Shown here: positions 53,042 to 61,709 of the stretch, piece after piece | Numbering within the stretch: the stretch's first letter is position 1 | Layout of the letters: every line of letters starts with the position of its first letter | DNA from: MKSF01 sp037190225 | GTDB taxonomy: Bacteria > Bacteroidota > Bacteroidia > Chitinophagales > Chitinophagaceae | Assembly (NCBI GenBank): GCA_037190225.1 | Contig: JBBCJL010000001.1 | Location: 124,001 to 188,000, forward strand | Reading direction: 5' to 3' | Length of the DNA stretch: 64,000 nucleotides | Translations under genes and position numbers: made by a program | Notes under the pieces: generated by a model | What the model was told of the DNA's origin: nothing | The model's database searches: none | The model's input: the letters and a program-made list of their open reading frames with translations, nothing else

Positions 53042-53768
53042 AACCATCATCGTGGAAGATGAGCCTGCTGCCCGCAAGGCGCTGAGCTCCTATCTCCAGA
53101 AATACTGCCCGCAGGTGGAGGTCACCGGTGTGGCGGAGAACGGCAATGAAGGAATAGCGCTTATAAAGGAGCAGCAGCCCCAGCTGGTCTTCCTGGATGT
53201 GGAAATGCCCTTCGCCAACGCCTTCGATGTGCTGGACGCATGTAAAGACCAGTCCTTTCATACGATATTCGTAACGGCCTTTACGGAATATGCCATCAAG
53301 GCGCTGAACATGAGCGCTGCCTACTATCTCCTGAAGCCCGTGGATATTGAGGAGCTGATCCTGGCCGTTAATAAAGTGGCGGAGGCCATACAGCAACAGC
53401 AGTATTTCAACCATAACCGGTTTGTGGTGCATAACCTGCATCACCAGGCGGAGCAGCAGCTGGTGCTCCCTACCATAGAAGGCTTTGACGTCATACCGGT
53501 CAGGGATGTGGTAAGGCTGCGGGGCAACGGGAATTTTACCAACGTCCATACTACTGCCGGAAGGGAATTTATGGTCTGCAGGTTCCTGAAGCATTTTGAA
53601 GGCCTGCTGCCGCCTCATTTCTTAAGGATACACAAGTCGCACATTGTCAATAAGAATTTTATAAAATCCTATCATAAGGGAGCGGGAGGCTCTGTTATGC
53701 TGACTGACGGTACCGAGCTGGAAGTGTCCAACAGCTACAAGGAGCAACTGCTGCAGCACTTTAAATAA
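53022..53768 (+). CDS. LytTR family response regulator
   Basis: 248 residues. The receiver domain has the acidic pair E12-D13, the phospho-acceptor D59 (LVFLDVEMP) and the Lys105 switch (YYLLKPVD). The LytTR DNA-binding domain (about 145-248) includes RDVVRLRGNGNFTNVHT and HFLRIHKSHIVNKNFI. It is the partner of the TPR-LytS kinase and its start overlaps the kinase 3' end by 20 bp. The target promoters cannot be read from this window. Confidence 0.95.
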   Translation: MYQHKIKTIIVEDEPAARKALSSYLQKYCPQVEVTGVAENGNEGIALIKEQQPQLVFLDVEMPFANAFDVLDACKDQSFHTIFVTAFTEYAIKALNMSAAYYLLKPVDIEELILAVNKVAEAIQQQQYFNHNRFVVHNLHHQAEQQLVLPTIEGFDVIPVRDVVRLRGNGNFTNVHTTAGREFMVCRFLKHFEGLLPPHFLRIHKSHIVNKNFIKSYHKGAGGSVMLTDGTELEVSNSYKEQLLQHFK

Positions 53769-53783
53769 TGCAGGCGGATAAAC

Positions 53784-53819
53784 AAAAGAGGGTGCGGAAA
53801 AATCTCCGCACCCTCTTTT
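53784..53819. terminator. Bidirectional terminator between the LytTR gene and eno
   Basis: A perfect 15-bp inverted repeat (AAAAGAGGGTGCGGA, 6-nt loop) with A and T tracts lies between the converging LytTR and eno genes. Confidence 0.85.
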
Positions 53820-53840
53820 TATTGGGGAAAAATGAGCTTA

Positions 53841-55124
53841 TTAAATACCGAACTTCAAGCTTTTACCCGGGTAGCACGCCAGGCTGCCCAGCTCCTCTTC
53901 GATACGGATCAGCTGGTTATATTTGGCCATACGGTCGGAGCGGGAGGCGGAGCCGGTTTTGATCTGCCCGCAATTAAGCGCTACGGCGAGGTCGGCGATG
54001 GTATAATCTTCCGTTTCACCGGACCGGTGCGACATAATGGTATTGTACCTGTTATGCTGCGCCAGGGACACGGAATCTATCGTTTCTGTAAGGCTGCCTA
54101 TCTGGTTTACCTTCACCAGCAGCGCATTGGCTACCTGCCGGTCCAGTCCCTGCTGTAAACGCTCCACGTTGGTTACGAACAGGTCATCGCCTACCAGCTG
54201 TACCTTATGGCCCAGGGCATCGGTCAGCATTTTCCAGCCGGCCCAGTCGTCTTCCGCCATACCGTCTTCGATAGATACGATAGGGTACTTGCCGCACCAG
54301 TCCACCCAGTATTTTACCAGCTCTTCCGATTGCATTTCCTTACCGGAAGATTTGTGGAAGATGTATTTCCCGTCCTTATATAATTCGGAATTGGCTGCGT
54401 CCATAGCGATGGCTACCTGGTCGCCCGGGATATAGCCTGCCTTTTCGATAGCCCTGATAACGGTTTCAATGGCTTCCTCGTTAGACTGTATATTGGGAGC
54501 AAAGCCGCCTTCATCGCCTACATTGGTAGAATAGCCCTGGGCTTTCAGCACCGATTTTAAGGCGTGGAAGATCTCTACGCCCCATCTCAGGCCTTCAGAG
54601 AAGGACGCGGCGCCTACCGGCATTACCATGAACTCCTGGAAATCTATCTTATTATCCGCATGAGCACCGCCGTTCAGGATATTCATCATGGGTACGGGCA
54701 GTGTCCGGGCATTGGTGCCGCCTATATACCTGTATAAGGGCAGGCCGGAGCATATGGCGCCGGCTTTGGCCGCAGCAAGGCTGACAGCGAGGATCGCATT
54801 GGCGCCCAGCTTGCTTTTGTTTTTGGTGCCGTCCAGCTCCAGCAGCATTTTATCTATGCCCGCCTGGTCTGTAATATCCCAGCCCAGTATTTCCTGGGAG
54901 ATGAGCTCATTGACATTCTTCACAGCATTCAGTACGCCTTTTCCCAGGTAGGAACCTTTATCGCCGTCTCTCAGCTCCGCAGCTTCGTGGATGCCTGTGG
55001 AAGCCCCGGAGGGTACCGCTGCTCTTCCCATAGCGCCGTTTTCCGTGAAAATGTCGACCTCTACGGTAGGATTACCTCTTGAGTCTAAGATCTGGCGTGC
55101 ATGAATGTCTGTAATGATGCTCAT
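53841..55124 (-). CDS. eno: Enolase
   Basis: 427 residues, normal length. It interconverts 2-phosphoglycerate and phosphoenolpyruvate. The catalytic and metal sites are in SIEDGMAEDDW, QLVGDDLFVTN, LLVKVNQIGSLTETIDSV and MSHRSGETEDYTIADLAV. The N-terminus has RQILDSRGNPTVEVDIF. It is a single-gene unit with its own terminator and a -7 element. Confidence 0.98.
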   Translation of the reverse strand: MSIITDIHARQILDSRGNPTVEVDIFTENGAMGRAAVPSGASTGIHEAAELRDGDKGSYLGKGVLNAVKNVNELISQEILGWDITDQAGIDKMLLELDGTKNKSKLGANAILAVSLAAAKAGAICSGLPLYRYIGGTNARTLPVPMMNILNGGAHADNKIDFQEFMVMPVGAASFSEGLRWGVEIFHALKSVLKAQGYSTNVGDEGGFAPNIQSNEEAIETVIRAIEKAGYIPGDQVAIAMDAANSELYKDGKYIFHKSSGKEMQSEELVKYWVDWCGKYPIVSIEDGMAEDDWAGWKMLTDALGHKVQLVGDDLFVTNVERLQQGLDRQVANALLVKVNQIGSLTETIDSVSLAQHNRYNTIMSHRSGETEDYTIADLAVALNCGQIKTGSASRSDRMAKYNQLIRIEEELGSLACYPGKSLKFGI

Positions 55125-55171
55125 TATTTAAATAGTTTTTAGAATTGAAGAAACGTTTTATTTTTTTGCTG

Positions 55172-55179
55172 CAAAGATA
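55172..55179 (-). promoter_or_regulatory. -7 element of eno
   Basis: The minus strand reads TATCTTTG, a full match to TAnnTTTG, 48 bp upstream of the ATG. The -33 box is A/T-rich with no clear TTTG. Confidence 0.42.
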
Positions 55180-55206
55180 ATCCTGTTTTGCTGAAATAAA
55201 TAAAAA

Positions 55207-55230
55207 AACGTCCGCCAAAAGGCGGACGTT
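55207..55230 (-). terminator. Terminator of the DUF1573 gene pair
   Basis: A 10-bp perfect stem (AACGTCCGCC, loop AAAA, GGCGGACGTT) is followed on the minus strand by TTTTT. It starts 23 bp after the stop of the second DUF1573 gene. Confidence 0.8.
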
Positions 55231-55252
55231 CAAATAGATTGCTGGGATGATG

Positions 55253-55666
55253 TCATTTTTTTGCTTTTACCTGCCCGGTCAGATTGAGCTCGTAGGCGTT
55301 TTTGTGCCTGGGAGGTAATTTAGCATTGGATTTTATATAGATCTGCTTATTGACCTTGCCTACATTTCCTTCGGATTTGTAGGTGACCTTAATGCTGCCG
55401 GTCTGGCCGGGCATCAGGGGCTTCTTGGGCCAGTCCGCGCTGGTGCAGTTGCACGCCACTTCCGCCTTGTAGATAACCAATGGCTGGTCGCCGGTATTTT
55501 TAAATGTATAATCGTACACTACAACTTCACCGTCTGTGACGGAGCCGAAGTCATAAGTGTCATTGCTTACATCAAATGTCAGTTCCGGGCCTCTGGCCTG
55601 GGCTGACAGCAGCAATGGCAGGGCGGACAGGAGCAGTATAGATAGGAATCCGAAAAATCGCTTCAT
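55253..55666 (-). CDS. DUF1573 domain protein (second of the pair)
   Basis: 137 residues. A signal peptide (MKRFFGFLSILLLSALPLLL) is followed by one DUF1573 domain with TYDFGSVTDGEVVVYDYTFK, VIYKAEVACNCTSADWPKKP and GKVNKQIYIKSNAKLPP. The family has an ASH/immunoglobulin-like fold, is common in Bacteroidota and its molecular role is not known. It follows the other DUF1573 gene by 5 bp and belongs to the same two-gene unit. Confidence 0.9.
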   Translation of the reverse strand: MKRFFGFLSILLLSALPLLLSAQARGPELTFDVSNDTYDFGSVTDGEVVVYDYTFKNTGDQPLVIYKAEVACNCTSADWPKKPLMPGQTGSIKVTYKSEGNVGKVNKQIYIKSNAKLPPRHKNAYELNLTGQVKAKK

Positions 55667-55671
55667 CTTGG

Positions 55672-56184
55672 TTATTTTTTCAGGATAGTTGATTTGTTCT
55701 CAGGCATAGAAGACTCAGGCGCTTTCTCTACCACGCCGGTAAGGTTCAGCTGTACCTGGCCGCCATTATAAATTACTGTTACGGGTTTGTTGAAGGAACC
55801 GGGAGCAGCAGCATTGTAAGTGGCCTTGATCACACCGGTCTCACCCGGAGCAACGGGTTTCTGTGTATAATAAGGAGTAGTGCAGCCGCAGGCAGCAGAA
55901 ACCTTTTGCAGAACCAATGGCTCTTTACCTGTATTTTTAAATACGAATTCCGCATCTACCGGCGTACCTTGCGGGATGTTGCCAAATTCAAATGTGGTTT
56001 TGGTGAATTCAATGGTAGTACCATTGGGAGCCGCTTCCTGGACAGCCGGTGCCGGAGCCACAGTTGCAGTGCTGGTAGCAGGAGAAAGTGTAGTAGCCTG
56101 GTCTTTTACTTTTTTACTTTTGGATTGAGCAAAAGAGGCGAAAGAGCCCAATGCCAGGAAAGACAATAATAGTACTTTTTTCAT
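55672..56184 (-). CDS. DUF1573 domain protein (first of the pair)
   Basis: 170 residues. A signal peptide (MKKVLLLSFLALGSFASFAQ) is followed by a low-complexity Ala/Thr/Pro region and one DUF1573 domain (TTFEFGNIPQGTPVDAEFVF, QKVSAACGCTTPYYTQKPVA, GETGVIKATYNAAAPGSFNK). The Cys pair ACGCTTPYY is shared with the second copy (ACNCTSADW). It is the first gene of the pair, followed after 5 bp by the second. The region upstream (56185-56524) is AT-rich and holds the tamB promoter on the other strand. Confidence 0.9.
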   Translation of the reverse strand: MKKVLLLSFLALGSFASFAQSKSKKVKDQATTLSPATSTATVAPAPAVQEAAPNGTTIEFTKTTFEFGNIPQGTPVDAEFVFKNTGKEPLVLQKVSAACGCTTPYYTQKPVAPGETGVIKATYNAAAPGSFNKPVTVIYNGGQVQLNLTGVVEKAPESSMPENKSTILKK

Positions 56185-56487
56185 TGCTTATGTTTTATAG
56201 TGTTATAAAATGTTTGTGTTAAAACTTACTAAGTTAGCTTTTTTTATGATTCTTGATATTAATTAATAGTTAATTAGCGGTTAATAGCTTGCTGCCATTA
56301 TCAGCTTTGGTATCCAAATTTAAAATATAATAATTAAAAAATGTTTTTAATAACGTTGCTTTAAAGAGCAGGGAATTTTCAAAAGAGAAGATCCGTATAG
56401 TAGACGGGGGAAAACCGGAAAAGGTTAAACGGCGGCATCTAAATATTCGGTTAAAGTCATAATTTACAAATATTTACAATATTTAAG

Positions 56488-56519
56488 TTGTTATTAAGCT
56501 ATATATTTAACTATTTTTG
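56488..56519 (+). promoter_or_regulatory. Promoter of tamB
   Basis: TTG at 56488-56490, a 21-bp spacer and TATTTTTG at 56512-56519 match the Bacteroidota promoter. The expected start at about 56525 would place the ATG at 56537 some 12 bp later, so the in-frame TTG at 56525 is not used. Confidence 0.6.
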
Positions 56520-56536
56520 TGTAATTGGCAAATAAT

Positions 56537-59500
56537 ATGGTGAAGAAAATCCTAAAGATTATCCTTTATAGTATTCTGGGGGTGCTTCTGCTGGTGGTGG
56601 GTGTTATTATCTTTTTGCTTACGCCTCCCGGTCAGCGGTTTGTGACAAAGCATACTGTCAGCTACCTTTCACAGAAATTGCAAACTCCCTTTTCAGTGGG
56701 AAAGATACGTTACAGGCTGCCTACTTCGGTAGGCATTGATGACCTGCTGCTGATAGATCGTAATGCCGATACGCTGGCATACCTGCACTACCTGGATCTG
56801 AACGTGAATATGTGGGACCTCCTGAGCAGCAAGATATCCGTGCGCAGCCTTGAGATAGCCGATGCTGATTTTTACATGCACCGGCAGCGCCCCGATACTT
56901 TCTTTAATTACCAGTACATTATAGACGCATTTGCCGGTGATCCGGCTGCTGCGGCGCCCGCGGATACGGCCGCAGGAGAGAAAAAAGGCAATCCTTTAAA
57001 GATAGATGTTGTGAAGACCGCCCTGAAGAATGTCCGGTTCCGGTTTCATGACGAATCCGGCGGGACTGACTTTTCCCTGTTTGTTAAAGACCTGCTGCTG
57101 AAGCCTTCCAATATTGATCTTGAGCAGCTGCGCTTTGATGTGGATGAGCTCAGCATTAACGGCGTAAGGGTCAATCTTGTCATGACAGAATCCATATTGC
57201 CGCCGGCTCCCGACACTTCCACCGGGACTTCTCCTTTGCTGCTGAGCATACAGAAATTGTATCTCAAGGATGCCGAATATACTATGGATGCCAAAACAAG
57301 CGCCATGTATATGAAGGCCAACGTTGGCGAGCTGGACGCCAAAGTACCGCTTTTTGACCTGGCTGCACAGCTGATGCAGGCAGACAAGCTGCATCTTTCC
57401 GAATCCAACGTGCTGATGATCATGGGCAAAAGCAGCCCTGTACAGGTACCGGAGGTGGTGCCTGAAGTGGCGGAAGCTATTGATACGCTCGGGTGGCGGA
57501 TCGTAGCTTCGGATGTAAAGCTGAAGAACATAGGCTACCAGATGGACGACAACAAGCAGGCACCCAAGCCCTACGGGATGGATTACGCCCATATGGATAT
57601 AAGGAACCTGTTCCTGGTGGCGGATGACCTGGTGTACACCAATGATACGATATCAGGGAATGTCAGGCAGCTCGCCCTTAAGGAAAAAAGCGGCCTGGAG
57701 CTGCAGGAGTTCAAGGCCAGCTTTGTATATCACAGCCAGGGCGCGCTCCTGGAAGACTTCCTGCTGAAAACACCGGAAACGCTGCTGCAGCATAAGCTGG
57801 GAGTAAGCTATACATCGCTGGACGCCCTCAGCAGCCAGCTCGGTCTTATGGGGCTGGATATCGAGCTGAAAGACAGCAGGGTAGGCATTAACGATGTGCT
57901 GCTGTTCGCCCCGGATGACCTGAGAAAGCAGTTAATGGCCTATAAGAACCAGCATCTGATGCTGGCATCCGACCTGAAAGGAACGCTTGGGGCCCTCAAT
58001 ATCAGGGACCTTTACCTGGAAGGGCTTAAAGACACGCGTGTAAAGATGAATGGCACGGTCATAGGTTTGCCGGATGCCGACAAATTACAATATATATTGA
58101 ATATTGCCCAGCTGCAGACCAGCAGGAACGACCTGGATCCTTTCCTGCCGGACAGCCTGAAAATGCAGGTCAACCTGCCTGCGAGAATGGCTGTTAACGG
58201 TAAGGTGAGGGGCGGGATATATAATTATGAGCCGCACCTGACCATCATCACCTCGGACGGTAATGCCCAGGTAAGCGGTTTCCTTAACCTGAAGCCTGAA
58301 GGACAGGAAAAATACGACCTGGTCGTGAATGCCCAGCAGCTGAACATCGGGAAGATCATCCGCCAGGACAGCGTTCTGGGGGTTATTTCTTCCAATATCA
58401 AGGTGAACGGCAGCTCCTTCGATGTGAAGCGGATGCAGACTACGGTGGACCTGGATGTGCTCAACGCGTATGCTATGGGCTATAACTATAACAGCATCAC
58501 GGGCATGGTAATCCTGAATAACGGCCAGGCCCGGGCATCGGTCCGAAGTACGGACCCTAACCTGTACCTGACGCTTGACGGCAATGCCGATCTCAGTAAT
58601 CTTCATCCTGACATCAATGCCTTGCTGGATATCAGGAACGCGGATCTTCATGCTCTGAAGCTGTCGCAGGATACCCTGAAGATAGCAGGTCTACTGGAGG
58701 CGCATCTCCCGGTACTGAACGTGGATTATCCGCAGGGTACGATCATCGGCTCCGAAATAGAGGTGTCTATTCCCGGTAATAAGCTGCCGCTGGATTCCAT
58801 AAAGATCTTTGCCAACTCACAGCCCGAGACCGGCCAGGATATCAGTATGGATATAGCAAAGCTGTTGAACCTGAATGTTACGGGTACGATCCCCCTGACC
58901 CAGATAGGCAACGGCTACATGTATCATATCAATAAGTTCTATAACCTCGGGGATACTTTCCAGTACGCTTCAGACTATACGCTGGACCTGGATGGCGTGA
59001 TCCGCTACAACCCTATCCTGACCCGTTTCAACAGGAGTATCAAGCCCTTTGATACGATCGGGCTGCATTCAAGCCTCAGCCGGGAGAGCATGGACCTGGC
59101 TGTGAACATCCCTTATTTCCGGTACGGCAACCATGTGATCGACAGCGGGTTTGTATCGTTGCTGGAGGATAATGACAGGATCAATTATAATGTCGGTGCC
59201 AGGCAATACCGTAATAAGGACGAGCTCGTATTCTTTTACCCGGGACTGAGCGGCCGTGTGCTGAATGATACAGTATATGCCCGGGCCGTTATGAAGGACT
59301 CCGGTGCCAATAACAGATTTGTCTTGGGCTTTGCGGTCAATAAAGACCTCAGGGATGAGAACAGCCTGACACATCTCCGCATGTTCAGGGGCCTGATGAT
59401 AGATTACGATCTGTGGCAGGTGAATGAGAACAACAGGATCACGCTCGGCAAGGAAGGCTTCCTTATCAAGGACTTCTTTATCAGCCAGCAGGACCAGCGC

Positions 59501-61693
59501 ATTGGTATCAACTCCATCAGGGAGGAATTCAACAGCCCGCTGGCAGTGAATATTGATAACTTCAGGCTGGGGTCCGTTACCAAGATACTGAACCCGGATA
59601 CCCTGCCTGCCGATGGTGTGCTGAACACCAGTGTCGAGGTAGATCTTAATCCGCCCATACCCTTTATCAAAGGGAATGCTTCCATTACCAACCTGGAGGT
59701 ATTCCGTACACCGCTTGGTAATGTTAATCTCGTAGCGGAAACGGAAGATGAGAATACCTATCATGCGCTCCTTACGGTAGAGGGTAACGGTAATAACGTG
59801 AAGCTGGACGGTGATTATTATATAACTCCTAAAGGTGGCAATAACTTCGATTTTGACCTGGGCATTACGCCGCTGGCGCTTAAAAGCGTGGAAGGGCTGA
59901 CGTTCGGTAACCTCAGGAACAGCAGCGGGACGATCGAAGGCCAGCTGAAGATCAACGGTACCTTCGATAAGCCCGTCATCAGGGGAAACCTGATGACCAA
60001 CGATCTTAAAACGACCGTTGCTATGCTGGGAGGCTCCTTTACGCTTCCGCAGGAAAAGATCGCTTTCAGTGACAGGGGGATAGAATTGCAGAAGGTCAGG
60101 ATCAACGATTACCAGGGACGGTCTGCGGTGGTGGACGGCAGGATCGCTACCCGTAATTTTAAGGATTACTTCCTGAACCTGAACTTTGCTGCAGATAAAT
60201 GGTCGCCCGTTAACTCCAGGTCCAGGGATTACGAAATGTTCTACGGTAAGCTCGTGATGAGCTCCAATATAGATATAAAGGGCTATATGCAGGCGCCCAG
60301 CATATCCGGTAACCTGACCATACATGATTCCACCAACGTGACCTTTGCGCTGCTGGATTCCGATCCGCAGCTTGTGGAAACGGAAGGTGTCGTTGAGTTC
60401 TATGACAGCAGGTACCCGAGGATAGAATGGGACGTGGATTCGGTGGATAATGTGCTGAGACGGGTGCGCTTCTCCCAGACCGCGCAGATGAATGTGAATG
60501 TGGGCATTGAAAAATACGCTAAGTTCGACCTGGTCATTGACCCGTCCACCGGTGATAATCTGATGGTGAACGGCGAAGCCAGCCTGAACGCCCAGATAGC
60601 GCCCAACGGCTCTATCGGCCTGGCTGGTACCTATGCGCTGGAAGACGGTTATTATGAACTGTCGTTCCCGCCGGTAAAAAGAAAATTCCGTATCCAGAAG
60701 GGCAGCACGATCTCCCTTGCGGGCGACCCGCTGGATGCCACTGTTGATATAACGGCGATCTTTGATGCCAATGTGGCTCCTTACGATCTTGTGGAGCGGC
60801 AGGTATCCGACCCGGCACAGCTGGTGTACTACAAGCAGCGACTGCCTTTTGACGTGGTATTGAAGCTGAACGGTAACGCGATGTCCCCGAATATAGCCTT
60901 TGACATCGTGCTTCCGGAAGGTGAAACGTCCGTATCATCGGATGTGACCAATACGGTACAGGCTAAGCTGGCCAGTATGCGGAACAACCCGTCTGAAATG
61001 AACAAGCAGGTGTTTGCAGTGATCGTATTGAAAAGATTTGTCACGGAAGAATCCTTTGGCTCCGGTGGCGGGATGAATGTGGAATATATCGCACGCCAGA
61101 GCGTGAGCCGCTTCCTGAGCTCACAGCTGAACAGCCTTGCCGGCCAGCTCATTTCAGGCTTTGACCTGAATATGGACCTGGAGTCTTCTGAGGACTATAC
61201 CACAGGCGGTAAGGTGAACAGGACGGACCTGAACGTTTCGGTATCCAAGTCCCTGTTCAATGACAGGCTCTCTGTAAGCGTGGGCAATGACTTCCTGCTG
61301 GAAGGCGGTCAGAATGCAGGCGGCAGGTCTTCAGGCATACCGGGTAACTTCTCGGCAGATTACAGGCTGACGGAAGACGGAAGGTATATCCTGAGGGGTT
61401 ACCGCAGGAATGAGCTGCAGAACCTGATAGACGGGTACGTGGTGGAAACCGGGCTCGGGTTCCGCTATTCCCTGCAATATAACAGGTTCAGGTATCTTTT
61501 CATGAGCAATGAAAAAAGAAGGGAACGTTTCCGTAAGATGATGGAGCAGCAGCGGAGAGAAACGGAGGAGCTGCAACGCAAGACAGACGCGCAGACCACC
61601 TCCAATCCGGGAGAAAGCTCTAATAAGGAAGCAGTGCTGGTGTACCCGGCCACCGTACCTTCATCGGATGAAAGACGCAGGGTGCTCCGTTAG
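56537..61693 (+). CDS. tamB: TamB-like translocation/assembly module protein
   Basis: 1718 residues. One N-terminal membrane helix (about 5-27, LKIILYSILGVLLLVVGVI) is followed by a very long periplasmic region of beta-rich repeats, typical of the bridge-like AsmA/TamB group. The C-terminal TamB (DUF490) domain lies at about 1230-1600 (NGSIGLAGTYALEDGYYELS, DPLDATVDITAIFDANVAPY, LSSQLNSLAGQLISGFDLNM). The last ~60 residues are charged and helical (EKRRERFRKMMEQQRRETEE). TamB works with an Omp85-family partner in outer-membrane assembly or lipid transport. Here an Omp85-like gene converges on it with only 16 bp between the stops. Confidence 0.93.
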   Translation: MVKKILKIILYSILGVLLLVVGVIIFLLTPPGQRFVTKHTVSYLSQKLQTPFSVGKIRYRLPTSVGIDDLLLIDRNADTLAYLHYLDLNVNMWDLLSSKISVRSLEIADADFYMHRQRPDTFFNYQYIIDAFAGDPAAAAPADTAAGEKKGNPLKIDVVKTALKNVRFRFHDESGGTDFSLFVKDLLLKPSNIDLEQLRFDVDELSINGVRVNLVMTESILPPAPDTSTGTSPLLLSIQKLYLKDAEYTMDAKTSAMYMKANVGELDAKVPLFDLAAQLMQADKLHLSESNVLMIMGKSSPVQVPEVVPEVAEAIDTLGWRIVASDVKLKNIGYQMDDNKQAPKPYGMDYAHMDIRNLFLVADDLVYTNDTISGNVRQLALKEKSGLELQEFKASFVYHSQGALLEDFLLKTPETLLQHKLGVSYTSLDALSSQLGLMGLDIELKDSRVGINDVLLFAPDDLRKQLMAYKNQHLMLASDLKGTLGALNIRDLYLEGLKDTRVKMNGTVIGLPDADKLQYILNIAQLQTSRNDLDPFLPDSLKMQVNLPARMAVNGKVRGGIYNYEPHLTIITSDGNAQVSGFLNLKPEGQEKYDLVVNAQQLNIGKIIRQDSVLGVISSNIKVNGSSFDVKRMQTTVDLDVLNAYAMGYNYNSITGMVILNNGQARASVRSTDPNLYLTLDGNADLSNLHPDINALLDIRNADLHALKLSQDTLKIAGLLEAHLPVLNVDYPQGTIIGSEIEVSIPGNKLPLDSIKIFANSQPETGQDISMDIAKLLNLNVTGTIPLTQIGNGYMYHINKFYNLGDTFQYASDYTLDLDGVIRYNPILTRFNRSIKPFDTIGLHSSLSRESMDLAVNIPYFRYGNHVIDSGFVSLLEDNDRINYNVGARQYRNKDELVFFYPGLSGRVLNDTVYARAVMKDSGANNRFVLGFAVNKDLRDENSLTHLRMFRGLMIDYDLWQVNENNRITLGKEGFLIKDFFISQQDQRIGINSIREEFNSPLAVNIDNFRLGSVTKILNPDTLPADGVLNTSVEVDLNPPIPFIKGNASITNLEVFRTPLGNVNLVAETEDENTYHALLTVEGNGNNVKLDGDYYITPKGGNNFDFDLGITPLALKSVEGLTFGNLRNSSGTIEGQLKINGTFDKPVIRGNLMTNDLKTTVAMLGGSFTLPQEKIAFSDRGIELQKVRINDYQGRSAVVDGRIATRNFKDYFLNLNFAADKWSPVNSRSRDYEMFYGKLVMSSNIDIKGYMQAPSISGNLTIHDSTNVTFALLDSDPQLVETEGVVEFYDSRYPRIEWDVDSVDNVLRRVRFSQTAQMNVNVGIEKYAKFDLVIDPSTGDNLMVNGEASLNAQIAPNGSIGLAGTYALEDGYYELSFPPVKRKFRIQKGSTISLAGDPLDATVDITAIFDANVAPYDLVERQVSDPAQLVYYKQRLPFDVVLKLNGNAMSPNIAFDIVLPEGETSVSSDVTNTVQAKLASMRNNPSEMNKQVFAVIVLKRFVTEESFGSGGGMNVEYIARQSVSRFLSSQLNSLAGQLISGFDLNMDLESSEDYTTGGKVNRTDLNVSVSKSLFNDRLSVSVGNDFLLEGGQNAGGRSSGIPGNFSADYRLTEDGRYILRGYRRNELQNLIDGYVVETGLGFRYSLQYNRFRYLFMSNEKRRERFRKMMEQQRRETEELQRKTDAQTTSNPGESSNKEAVLVYPATVPSSDERRRVLR

Positions 61694-61705
61694 GAGCACC
61701 TTTTT
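61681..61705 (+). terminator. Terminator of tamB
   Basis: An 8-bp stem (GGTGCTCC, loop GTTA, GGAGCACC) followed by TTTTT overlaps the tamB stop codon at 61691-61693. Confidence 0.75.
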
Positions 61706-61709
61706 GATA

